Of a stretch of DNA of 15,453 nt, positions 8,697-15,453 are shown piece by piece. Numbering within the stretch: the stretch's first letter is position 1; the number at the start of each line of letters is the position of its first letter. Where the stretch lies: positions 1 through 15,453 of the forward strand of contig JAICQE010000108.1 of NCBI GenBank assembly GCA_025938035.1, given 5' to 3'. The notes below the pieces were generated by a model that saw only the letters and a list, made by a program, of their open reading frames with translations, did no database searches and was not told the DNA's origin. The stretch comes from Vicinamibacteria bacterium. GTDB taxonomy: Bacteria; Acidobacteriota; Vicinamibacteria; Vicinamibacterales; UBA2999. The translations under genes were made by a program, and so were the position numbers.

Positions 8697-9453
8697 ATGC
8701 GAGGAATACGAGCCGGACTTGTCGCGGCGCTTCTGACATTGGGCACGCACACGTTTGCCCAGGTCTCCTTCGAGGTTGCGTCAGTAAGGCAGAACACACA
8801 GCCGGCCGGGCCCAGCGGCCTGCGGCGATCCGCCTGATGGCGCCCTGCGCGCAGAGCGGATGCGGGCGCGATTCCTGATCACGATTGCCTACGGCCTGCA
8901 ACCGTTCCAGCTGGTCGGCGTGCCGGCGTGGGCGAACGACACCTATTACGACATCAACGCGAAGCCCGCGCCCGGCTCGGCGACGGGGCGCGAGCAGATG
9001 TCGGCGATGCTGCAGGCGCTGCTCGTCGAGCGCTTCCGGCTGACCTTCCATCGCGAGGCTCGCCTCGTGGACGGCTTTGCGCTGGTGCCGGTTCAACGCG
9101 GCACGCTGGGACGCAATCTGAAGGCGTCGCCGCTCGACTGCGAGAAGACACCGGCCATCCGCGCCTGCGCGCAGGGCGGGATCGGCGACAGCGCGTTCAG
9201 GGCATCCGGCGTCCCGATGTGGAGCCTGATTCAGCAGCTGGTCGTGGCCGTCAACGGGCCGGTGACGGATGAAACCGGATTGTCAGGGCCCTACGACATC
9301 GACCTTCGGTGGTCGAACGAGGCGTCCCCCACGGACGATCTTCCATCCCTGTTCACCGCCATACAGGAGCAGCTGGGCCTCCGGCTCGAGCGCCGGCGCG
9401 TCAGCGCGGACATGTTCGTCGTGGATCGATTCGAGCGGCCTGCGCCGGATTAG
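8697..9453 (+). pseudogene. TIGR03435-family secreted protein, interrupted by a frameshift
   Basis: ATG 8697 opens a signal peptide (MRGIRAGLVAALLTLGTHTFAQ) and then VSFEVASVRQNTQPAGPSGLRR, the standard start of the soil-associated TIGR03435 family, but meets TGA at 8835. The rest of the family pattern continues in the +1 frame: PPDGALRAERMRARFLITIAYGLQPFQLVGVPAW, then FDI-like YYDINAKP, MSAMLQALLVERFRLTFHREAR, and the C-terminal signature TGLSGPYDIDLRWSNE, ending at 9453. Dropping one base near 8823-8827 restores a single frame of about 251 codons. It is therefore either a recent one-base insertion, an assembly error, or a shifted start at ATG 8860 giving a 197-residue product without a signal peptide. 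The function of the family is not established. No good ribosome site precedes 8697. It starts after the TTGGTAG array and converges with the ModA-like gene. Confidence 0.8.
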
Positions 9454-9485
9454 GAAACGGAGGTTCCGGAGGAAACGGGCGCGCC

Positions 9486-10238
9486 TCACGCCGGCTCCAT
9501 GCCGTGCCGGCGCTTGATATCCGCCACCGCCGGCGACGCCATGAACGCCAGCACCTCGCGGACGCGCTCCGCCTGTGCCGACACCTGCGCGATGCCGCCG
9601 GAAAACGTCGTCGTTCCCTGAATGGCGGCAGGGAGACGCCCGACGACCTCGACGCCGTCGACGTTCATCAGCTCGCTGAGCTGCTGGAACCCGAGCGCCG
9701 CCTCACCGCTGGCGACGAGCGACGCGACCGGAATTCCAGGGCGTGCCTGAACGAGCCGATCCTTCACGTCGGCGGCGATACCCCAGCGATCGAACAGCGC
9801 CATGAGGTGATCGCCGCTCGGGCCGGTCGAATAGCCGATCGTCGAGGCGGACGCGACCGCCTGTCTGACCGCGTCCTCTGTGTCGATCGCCGGGCGCGAC
9901 TCGCCCATCCTGACCGCCACCGCCATCGGCGACTTGACGATGTCCACGCGGCTGCCCGCGACGACGTGGCCTTGCGCGATTAACCGATCGATCGCACCGG
10001 AAGCCAGAACGACACCGTCGAATGACTCTCCGGCAGCAACACGTTTTGCCGCCTCGACGCCGCCGATGGAGATGACATCGACCGCGGGCTCGGCGGACCG
10101 GACAAGGTCCGCCCCACGATCAATCACGTCCGAAAACGCGGATACGAGATCGGCCAGCAGATGGCGCGTGGCCATCGACGAGAGCAGCCGCAGCGGAGGC
10201 GTCCTTTGTCCGTGGTCCTCGGTGTGTGGTCCGTCCAT
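9486..10238 (-). CDS. ModA-like substrate-binding domain protein
   Basis: A type 2 periplasmic-binding-protein fold of the molybdate-binding-like class. LRLLSSMATRHLLADLVSAF is the first strand and helix, DVISIGGVEAAKRVAAGESFDGVVLASGAIDRLIAQGHV is the classic segment around the first ligand contact, SRVDIVKSPMAVAVR begins the hinge region, and ASGEAALGFQQLSEL is the second-lobe signature. No signal peptide is visible, so it may be cytoplasmic or poorly started. The start is uncertain. ATG 10238 is the nearest in-frame ATG that keeps the first strand, but it translates part of the GGACCAA array. ATG 10175 would delete that strand. A CTG at 10193 has AAAGGA 8 nt upstream and would start exactly at LRLLSS. 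The partner permease and ATPase genes are absent from the window. The ligand cannot be inferred. Confidence 0.75.
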   Translation of the reverse strand: MDGPHTEDHGQRTPPLRLLSSMATRHLLADLVSAFSDVIDRGADLVRSAEPAVDVISIGGVEAAKRVAAGESFDGVVLASGAIDRLIAQGHVVAGSRVDIVKSPMAVAVRMGESRPAIDTEDAVRQAVASASTIGYSTGPSGDHLMALFDRWGIAADVKDRLVQARPGIPVASLVASGEAALGFQQLSELMNVDGVEVVGRLPAAIQGTTTFSGGIAQVSAQAERVREVLAFMASPAVADIKRRHGMEPA

Positions 10239-10340
10239 GGTCCTGCGTCCGTCCTTAGTCCTTGGTCCCTGTACCCTCTGAGGACCAAGGACATCGGACC
10301 ACAGCACGGACCAAGAACCAAGAACGAAGGACCAGGGACG
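10201..10340. repeat. GGACCAA/GGTCCTT word array forming an inverted structure
   Basis: The left half is made of GTCCTT, GGTCC and GTCCGT words, the right half of GGACCAA, AAGGAC and GGACC words. The centre has a perfect 11-bp inverted repeat: GTCCTTGGTCC (10258-10268), a 13-nt loop, GGACCAAGGAC (10282-10292). It fills the whole gap from the VOC stop to the ModA-like 5' end and obscures that start codon. Confidence 0.85.
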
Positions 10341-11342
10341 TTACTTCTTGATCGGGCCAGTGTACTGGTCGATTGGCGGCGTTCCGTGCGTGTGGAAGGT
10401 CTCGATCGTCTTGAGTCCCCACGCCTGCCCCTTCTTGCGCTCGGTTTCAGTCCAGATCACCGGCTGCCAGTCGGGGGCGAGCATCAGCCGGGCTCCGGCG
10501 TTCGCGACCTCGACGCGGTTGCCTCCCGGCTCGTAGACGTAGAGGAAGAACGTCTGCTGCACGGCGTGCTTGTGCGGCCCGGTCTCGATGTGCACGCCGT
10601 TCTCGAGGAAGATGTCGGCGGCGCGCAGCACCTCCTCGCGCGAATCGAGCGCGTAGGTGGCGTGGTGGAACCGGCCCATGGCGCCGTAATGGTCGTGCGT
10701 AAAGGCGACGTCGTAGGTCTTGTTCGTCGCCGTCACCCAGACACCAGCCTCTTCGCCGTTGTCGAGCACGATCTTTTCCGTGACGCGCATGCCGAGCACG
10801 TCCTCGAAGAACATGCGCAGCGCCGGCACGTCGGCCGCCAGCAGATTGAGGTGATCGAGGCGCCGCACGCTGACACCACGTGCCGGGAACCGCATCGCCT
10901 GGTTCTTGAGCGACGGCTTCAGCTCCGCCGGCGCCTTGTACCACTCGGTCTCGTAATAGAGCTCCATGTTGTGGCCGTCGGACGTGGTGAACGAATAGGC
11001 GGGGCCGTGGCCCAGATCGCCATCCGTCCAGCCGCGGCCGAGCCCCGATCGTTCGATGACGCCGACGCGGTGCTGAAGCGCCTCGGGACTCGTCGCGCGG
11101 AACGCGAAGTGTCCCATCCCGGCCGCTTTCGACGCGGTCAGCTTCAACGTGTGATGCTCGTAGTCGTCCCAGCCGCGCAGGTAGACGGACTCGCCGCGGC
11201 GGCCGCTTTCGGTCATGCCCATCACGTCGACGAAGAACCTGAGGCTGTCGTCGGGCTTCGGTGTCAGCAGCTCGAGGTGCGCGAGGTGCGCGAGATCAAA
11301 TGAGCGAAGTGTGGATTGCACGTGGTGCCCCGATAAAGCCAC
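10341..11342 (-). CDS. VOC-family extradiol (catechol 2,3-dioxygenase-like) ring-cleavage dioxygenase
   Basis: A 333-residue protein with two vicinal-oxygen-chelate modules: HLAHLELLTPKPDDSLRFFVDVMGM (18-43) opens the first and RRLDHLNLLAADVPALRMFFEDVLGMRV (160-187) the second. The second, catalytic module keeps the Fe(II) ligands H164, H227 (GRFHHATY) and E278 (GGNRVEV). H259 and Y268 match the acid/base H246 and Y255 of Pseudomonas catechol 2,3-dioxygenase at the same distances from the glutamate. It should cleave a catechol-type ring next to the diol with O2, in the cytoplasm. The frame opens at GTG 11342 inside a repeat array; GTG 11321 (VQSTLRSFDLAHL) with GGGG just upstream is an equally good start. 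It is on the same strand as, but separated by repeats from, its neighbours. The substrate could be the diol made by the LigM-like enzyme, as inference. Confidence 0.87.
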   Translation of the reverse strand: MALSGHHVQSTLRSFDLAHLAHLELLTPKPDDSLRFFVDVMGMTESGRRGESVYLRGWDDYEHHTLKLTASKAAGMGHFAFRATSPEALQHRVGVIERSGLGRGWTDGDLGHGPAYSFTTSDGHNMELYYETEWYKAPAELKPSLKNQAMRFPARGVSVRRLDHLNLLAADVPALRMFFEDVLGMRVTEKIVLDNGEEAGVWVTATNKTYDVAFTHDHYGAMGRFHHATYALDSREEVLRAADIFLENGVHIETGPHKHAVQQTFFLYVYEPGGNRVEVANAGARLMLAPDWQPVIWTETERKKGQAWGLKTIETFHTHGTPPIDQYTGPIKK

Positions 11343-11420
11343 GAAGGCACGAAGTCACGGAGTGGAAAAACCAGATGTTCTCCGTGTCTCCGCGTCTCCG
11401 TGGCCCCGTGGCGGTGAAAG
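11341..11420. repeat. CACGGAG/CACGAAG word array with inverted arms
   Basis: CACGAAGGCACGAAGTCACGG runs into CACGGAG (11356-11362). After a 17-nt loop, CTCCGTG (11380-11386) begins the inverted run of CTCCGTGTCTCCGCGTCTCCG type words. It fills the gap between the serine-hydrolase stop and the VOC start and includes the GTG at 11342. Confidence 0.8.
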
Positions 11421-11426
11421 TCGTGT

Positions 11427-12755
11427 CTAGTCAATTATGGCTTGCATCACCGCGTTCTCGAAGTCGCGCTGCAGTTGCGGCGTCGACGTCTGCATCATGA
11501 TGATGGTGACCATCTTCTCGAGCGGATCGATGTTGACGTTGGTGCCATAGGCGCCGGCCCAGCCAAACGTCCCCTTCGACTGGCGCAGATCGGCCGCGAC
11601 CGGATCCTCCACCACCTGCACGCCGAGGCCGAACCCCATGCCTCGCGCCGGGCGGCCGAACTGGCCGTTCACCAGATCGCCGGTGTGATTCGAGGCCAGA
11701 AGCGCGATGGTCTTCGGGCTCAGATACCGCCTGCCGTTCAGCTCACCGCCGTTGACGAGCATCTGCGCGAACTGCAGATAGTCTTCGGCCGTCGAGACCA
11801 TCCCGCCGGAGCAGGAGAAATACGTCGGGCTGCTGAGTCCACCCTGATCGGCCTGACGCTCGAATCCACCTGCCGCGAGCGCCGTCGAGGGGTCGTTCTG
11901 CACCCGCCGATACATGATCGCCATCCGCGGCTGCCGCGCCGGCGTGATCGTGAAGCCGGTGTCCTTCATGCCCAGCGGGTCGAACAGCCGCTGCTGCATG
12001 AAGCGGTCGATGGTCAGTCCGGACGCGACTTCCACGATCCGGCAGAGCACGTCGAAACCGTGCAGGCCGCTGTAGCGCCACAGCGTGCCCGGCTGGAAAT
12101 CGAGCGCGACGGCGCCGAGGCGAGGCACGTATGTCGCCAGCGTGTCCTGCGGCGTCCGTTGTGCGCCCGCAGGCGCCGTCTGCTGTCCGGGTCCGCCGCT
12201 CATGAGGCCCGAGGTGTGCGTCAGGAGATCGCGCACGGTGATCGGTCGCGTCGGCACGAGATCGACCTCGGGCGGCGGACCGCCGCGACCGCGGCCTGCA
12301 CCACCAGGCCGCCCACCCTGAGCGGCAGTCGAAGAGCCTTTCGGCACGGCGATGCTGGCCTGCTTGAACTCGGGGATGAAGCGCGACACGGGGTCGTTCA
12401 GCCGCACCTTCCCTTCCTCGACCATCATCATCACGGCAACAGCGCCGATCGGCTTGCTCATCGAGGCCAGCCGGAAAATCGCATCCTTCGGCATCGGCTT
12501 CCTGGCCTCGACGTCGTTCAATCCATGCGTCTCGAAATGAACGACCTTACCCCGCCGCGAGACCAGTGTGACGACGCCCGGCACCTGGCCGGCGGTGATG
12601 TGGCGCTGGACGGCTTCCTTGATACGTCCGAGGCGCTCGGTCGAAAAACCCGCTTCTTCGGGCTTGCCGGAAGGAACGGAGCCACCAGCAGTGACAAGCG
12701 CAGCGCTGGATGCCACCAGCGCCGCGATCGACAGAAGCTTCGTCAGTGTCGTCAT
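11427..12755 (-). CDS. class C beta-lactamase-like serine hydrolase (esterase/peptidase type), exported
   Basis: A 442-residue protein with a signal peptide (MTTLTKLLSIAALVASSAAL, to about residue 24). The catalytic S98-M-S-K101 lies in FRLASMSKPIGAVAVMMM, the S-x-x-K tetrad of penicillin-binding-protein-like hydrolases. Y228-S-G in WRYSGLHGFDVL stands where class C enzymes have Y-x-N, as in many family esterases. GTFGWAGAYGTNVNIDP supplies the C-terminal strand motif. Residues 141-165 are a Gly/Arg/Pro-rich insertion (QGGRPGGAGRGRGGPPPE) that looks like a disordered linker. It is expected in the periplasm or outside the cell, acting on an ester, amide or D-amino-acid peptide; antibiotic resistance is not implied. 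GGAG lies 7 nt before ATG 12755. It starts 17 nt after the stop of the upstream secreted protein, so co-expression is likely. Confidence 0.9.
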   Translation of the reverse strand: MTTLTKLLSIAALVASSAALVTAGGSVPSGKPEEAGFSTERLGRIKEAVQRHITAGQVPGVVTLVSRRGKVVHFETHGLNDVEARKPMPKDAIFRLASMSKPIGAVAVMMMVEEGKVRLNDPVSRFIPEFKQASIAVPKGSSTAAQGGRPGGAGRGRGGPPPEVDLVPTRPITVRDLLTHTSGLMSGGPGQQTAPAGAQRTPQDTLATYVPRLGAVALDFQPGTLWRYSGLHGFDVLCRIVEVASGLTIDRFMQQRLFDPLGMKDTGFTITPARQPRMAIMYRRVQNDPSTALAAGGFERQADQGGLSSPTYFSCSGGMVSTAEDYLQFAQMLVNGGELNGRRYLSPKTIALLASNHTGDLVNGQFGRPARGMGFGLGVQVVEDPVAADLRQSKGTFGWAGAYGTNVNIDPLEKMVTIIMMQTSTPQLQRDFENAVMQAIID

Positions 12756-12772
12756 CGGTCAGCTCCGCGAAG

Positions 12773-13543
12773 TCAGCTCCTGCAGGGCACCGGCTTGAAC
12801 TTCGCGTCGGACGGTTCCTTCTTGAAGTTCGTGCTCGTGATGAACGGCTGCGTCAGGTAGTGCGGGTCCTCGACGACGGTGGTCACGACGAACCAGTCGC
12901 CCGCAACGGGGTGAGTCAAACGTGTGAAGTGTTCGGTCACGGTAGCGCTGTCGCCGTACGGCACCCCATTCGGACGCAGCCAGCCGGCGAGCATGTTCCT
13001 GGTCGTGACCTTCAATCCGCCCCAGCGCTGCGCGCCACCGGCCGGGCCGACTCCGCGGCCGAGGAACGCATCCTGTTGCCCGCCGCCGAGCTGCCATTCG
13101 GCCACGGAATATCCCTGCAGTGTGCGCGGACCAGGAGCGGGTGTGCCCGTCGTGAAATGCAGCAGCCGTATTTGCGCGCCGGCGTCGGTTTCGATCCTCA
13201 GGGTGTTATCGTCCTGCCAGCTGATGCGAAGCCGTCCGGGCATGCGCATCACGCCGCCCACGCCGTACGCCTCGCATCGTCCGTCCATCGACGGCTCCCA
13301 CGCATCGGCAACCTTGCGCGCCTGCGCGGTCATCACCTGAGCGATCGTCGTGTAATCGCCCTTGACCGGAGGCACCATCCTCGCCTCCCAGTCCTCGGTG
13401 ACCACCGAGACCCACGTGCCGGTCAGATCGACGGGCGCACCGGCGCGTCCCGTCGGTGGCGGCCCACCACGGCCGGCCTGCGGCGGCTGCGCCGCCGCGC
13501 TCGTTGACAGCGCAAGCACCACGACGACGACAGCCGCTCTCAT
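12773..13543 (-). CDS. secreted hypothetical protein, distant paralogue of the protein at 14601-15453
   Basis: A 256-residue protein. Residues 1-18 are a signal peptide (MRAAVVVVVLALSTSAAA, cleaved before Q19), followed by a Pro/Gly-rich linker and then LTGTWVSVVTEDWEARMVPP. The rest is rich in predicted beta-strand (RLRISWQDDNTLRIETDAG, VTEHFTRL). I do not recognise a named family. C-terminal features LAGWLRPNGVPYGDSATVTEH and VVEDPHYLTQPF resemble the other hypothetical protein in this cluster (QGWIRRNGIAMSDRATYTEY, LVDPVFLTEPL). Its ATG overlaps the stop of the metallo-hydrolase gene (ATGA, 13543-13540), so translation is probably coupled. A periplasmic accessory or binding role is conceivable but unsupported. 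Confidence 0.8.
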   Translation of the reverse strand: MRAAVVVVVLALSTSAAAQPPQAGRGGPPPTGRAGAPVDLTGTWVSVVTEDWEARMVPPVKGDYTTIAQVMTAQARKVADAWEPSMDGRCEAYGVGGVMRMPGRLRISWQDDNTLRIETDAGAQIRLLHFTTGTPAPGPRTLQGYSVAEWQLGGGQQDAFLGRGVGPAGGAQRWGGLKVTTRNMLAGWLRPNGVPYGDSATVTEHFTRLTHPVAGDWFVVTTVVEDPHYLTQPFITSTNFKKEPSDAKFKPVPCRS

Positions 13544-14601
13544 TTGTTCGTCCGCCTTGATGGTGTCGCCGGTTTTGCGGTCTTCGGAGGGTTCGCAGCC
13601 AGCATCTGCTTATAAATCACCTCGATGAACATCGACGTCGTCCAGAATCCGGTGTCGTTGCCATACCGCGGATCGAAATCGAGCGTGGGCTTCCGCGCCT
13701 TGACCTGATCGAGTGTCATTCCGCGCCTGACGTATTCACGGATGCGATCGCGGACGATCGTCACCATGTCGCGGTATTCGACGACATCCTGTTCGTCGGA
13801 CAGCCGTCCGTGCCCGGGGATCACCATCGTGCCGCCTTCGTTGACGTTGCTCGGGACGGTGATCGCAAGAATGGTGTTGAGTGCCTTGATATAGCCGTCG
13901 ATCGTACCGCCGTTGGCGGCGTCGATGAACGGATACATCACCGTCGTGAAGAGGTCTCCCGTGGACACCACGTCGGCGCGGCGGAAATGAATCAGGAGGT
14001 CGCCGTCGGTGTGTGCGGCGGGCTGATGGAACATCTGAATCGCCTCGCCGTTGAACAGCAGATCCTTCCGGGCGTTGAAGAACGTGTCGGTCGGCAGCGC
14101 CGCCGACGGCAGCGGCGGATCGAGCATGACCATGCGATTGAGCGCGTTCTCGTGGGCAATGATGCGCGCGGTTGCGGTTGCCGCGGCGCCGATGTCGCCG
14201 ACGACGTTGCCGCCGGCACGGGTGCGGCCAGCCTTGGCAATCGCTTCGTTGCCCCCCGTATGGTCGCCGTGCATGTGCGTGTTGACGATCCAGCGAATCG
14301 GCTGATCCGAGAGTGTCCTGATCGCGTCGAGAATCTTTCCGCTGAGCGGAGCGAACTGGGTATCGACGACCATGACGCCTTCAGGGCCGGTGAACACCGT
14401 GGTATTGCCGCCGGCGCCGACGACCATGTAGACGTTGCCGCTGACCTGCTGAATATCCAGCTGCACCCCGTCGAAATTTCGGGTGTCGAAGTTCTGGGCC
14501 TGCTGCGCGCCGGCGCGTGTCACCGCGGCGCCAGCGGCGCCGGCGATTACAGCCGCGGTAACGGCGGCGATGCGGATGGTCCGGGGAAAGAGATGCCGCA
14601 T
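13540..14601 (-). CDS. exported metallo-beta-lactamase-fold hydrolase
   Basis: A 353-residue MBL-fold protein. A signal peptide spans about residues 1-32 and ends RAGA before QQ. All metal ligands are present: H109-x-H111-x-D113-H114 (THMHGDHTGG), H197 (AAHTDGD), D216 (STGDLF) and H264 (IPGHG), so a binuclear zinc site is expected. The family spans lactonases, glyoxalase-like and SoxH-like hydrolases; the substrate cannot be told. The ATG at 14601 is chosen over the in-frame upstream ATG at 14646 because it starts the signal peptide (MRHLFPRTIRIAAVTAAVIAG) and overlaps the previous stop as TGATG. Its own stop overlaps the next gene as ATGA. The C-terminus is a Lys/Pro/Thr-rich tail. Location is periplasmic or extracellular. 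Confidence 0.92.
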   Translation of the reverse strand: MRHLFPRTIRIAAVTAAVIAGAAGAAVTRAGAQQAQNFDTRNFDGVQLDIQQVSGNVYMVVGAGGNTTVFTGPEGVMVVDTQFAPLSGKILDAIRTLSDQPIRWIVNTHMHGDHTGGNEAIAKAGRTRAGGNVVGDIGAAATATARIIAHENALNRMVMLDPPLPSAALPTDTFFNARKDLLFNGEAIQMFHQPAAHTDGDLLIHFRRADVVSTGDLFTTVMYPFIDAANGGTIDGYIKALNTILAITVPSNVNEGGTMVIPGHGRLSDEQDVVEYRDMVTIVRDRIREYVRRGMTLDQVKARKPTLDFDPRYGNDTGFWTTSMFIEVIYKQMLAANPPKTAKPATPSRRTNK

Positions 14602-15453
14602 CACTTTCCCTTCGCCGGCGCGGGCCGAGGATTCTTCACGAGCCACTCGCGGATGCGCTCCTTGAATTCCGGGTACATCGTCTCGGCGCCGCCGCGGGCG
14701 GCGAACTCGGGCAGGTGGTGCTTCGTTTCGAACTCGCCCTTGAAGGGGTGCTCACCCGGAAGGTAGGCCGGCACGTCGCCTTCGGTTTGCGTCGCGATCT
14801 CGACCACCGGCTCGCACACCCACAACCAGGTCTGCGCCGGCAGATCCCGCTGGGCGCGGATGAAGTCCTGGCTTCGCACGAGCGGTTCGGTCAGGAACAC
14901 CGGATCAACGAGCACGCCGATGTGCGTCAGCATGTCGCCGTTCAGCACGAGGTATTCGGTGTAGGTGGCGCGGTCGCTCATCGCGATGCCGTTGCGGCGA
15001 ATCCACCCCTGCTTGAGGTGCGAGGTTTCGACAATGAGCATGTCGCCGTCCCAGCGGCCGGTGGAGAACCCCATCCACGTGTGCGGCGCGTTCGGACCCG
15101 GGTGCGGACGCCCGTCCATCCAGAGGGTCCGAGTCTGCTCGTAGGTGCTGCTGTACATCTTGATCGCCAGCACTTCCTGCGTCTTCGGGTCCTTTTCCAC
15201 CCAGATGCGCAGGTTGAGCGGGCCGCGCAGGATGTACGGTGAGACGTGCACGCGGCACTGCTCTTCCGGCAGCGTGATGCGCGAGGGATCCCAGCTGTCG
15301 CCGAACTGGCGGGCGGAGTCGTTAATCGGCAGGCCGAGGTAGTCGCGCAGCTCCGGTCCGGGAATGCGCTCGGGCAGGTCTTCGTGGTACCGCGGTTGCC
15401 AGACGCCGGAGAGTTCAACCTGCGCCGCGGCGGGCGAAGCCCCGATCGTCAGC
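14601..15453 (-). CDS. secreted hypothetical protein, 5' end cut by window edge
   Basis: Open from the right edge to TGA at 14603-14601; 283 residues are visible. The visible N-terminus LTIGASPAAA followed by QVELSGVWQPRYHEDLPERI is the tail of a signal peptide and the start of the mature protein, so only a few codons are missing. The body has beta-rich segments (LNLRIWVEKDPKTQEVLAIKM), W-D-G-D (GRWDGDMLIVETSHLKQGW), and ends in a Lys/Pro/Ala-rich tail after YPEFKERIREWLVKNPR. I do not recognise a named family, but it resembles the secreted protein at 12773-13543. It overlaps the metallo-hydrolase start (TGATG), so the two are probably translated together. An in-frame GTG at 15251 exists but would remove the clear N-terminal domain. 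Confidence 0.8.
   Translation of the reverse strand, partial: LTIGASPAAAQVELSGVWQPRYHEDLPERIPGPELRDYLGLPINDSARQFGDSWDPSRITLPEEQCRVHVSPYILRGPLNLRIWVEKDPKTQEVLAIKMYSSTYEQTRTLWMDGRPHPGPNAPHTWMGFSTGRWDGDMLIVETSHLKQGWIRRNGIAMSDRATYTEYLVLNGDMLTHIGVLVDPVFLTEPLVRSQDFIRAQRDLPAQTWLWVCEPVVEIATQTEGDVPAYLPGEHPFKGEFETKHHLPEFAARGGAETMYPEFKERIREWLVKNPRPAPAKGK

Noticed and set aside
11442..12860. Long plus-strand open frame opposite the serine hydrolase
   Set aside because: Shadow of a gene with an intact S-x-x-K motif and signal peptide; no recognisable features of its own.
11427..14601. Antibiotic-resistance interpretation of the two beta-lactamase-fold proteins
   Set aside because: The serine enzyme has Y-S-G instead of Y-x-N and a large insertion, and the MBL protein is of the general hydrolase type; neither shows features specific to true beta-lactamases.

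Overview
High-GC bacterial DNA, most likely from an Acidobacteriota member and probably from the Vicinamibacteria. This is inference from three things: a TIGR03435-family secreted protein, a large TonB-dependent receptor with an N-terminal carboxypeptidase-regulatory-like domain, and scattered CGTAG-plus-hairpin repeats whose spurious translations (VRLKPDTT, PPEGGHY) I associate with that group. No tRNA, rRNA, CRISPR array, transposase or phage gene was recognised. Both ends cut through genes.

Left block (1-5071, all minus strand, read right to left): a LigM-like tetrahydrofolate-dependent aromatic O-demethylase, an aromatic-acid:H+ symporter-type MFS permease, a cobalamin-independent methionine-synthase-like zinc methyltransferase, and a GT87-type membrane glycosyltransferase cut by the left edge. 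The first three make biochemical sense together: import a methoxylated aromatic acid, move its methyl group to tetrahydrofolate, then pass that methyl on. A catechol-2,3-dioxygenase-like enzyme at 10341-11342 could open the resulting diol ring, but it is not in the same operon.

Centre (5072-9453): a 362-bp divergent control region holds a leftward terminator-like hairpin, an A-tract plus sigma70-like promoter facing right, and a leader with two perfect hairpins. It precedes a 1040-residue TonB-dependent receptor that ends in a strong intrinsic terminator. A TIGR03435 gene follows and is broken by an apparent +1 frameshift.

Right block (9486-15453, minus strand): four tightly packed secreted-protein genes (hypothetical protein, metallo-beta-lactamase-fold hydrolase, hypothetical protein, class C beta-lactamase-like serine hydrolase), with two stop/start overlaps. 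The two hypothetical proteins look like distant paralogues. Then come the VOC dioxygenase and a ModA-like solute-binding protein.

The non-coding DNA is unusual. Several gene gaps carry a private low-complexity word array (GGCCTAA, TTGGTAG, GGACCAA or CACGGAG type), and three of the four are arranged as inverted pairs that would fold into hairpins. A separate dispersed CGTAG-hairpin family occurs at least four times, once inside a reading frame, once supplying a stop codon, and with a compensatory base-pair change between copies.
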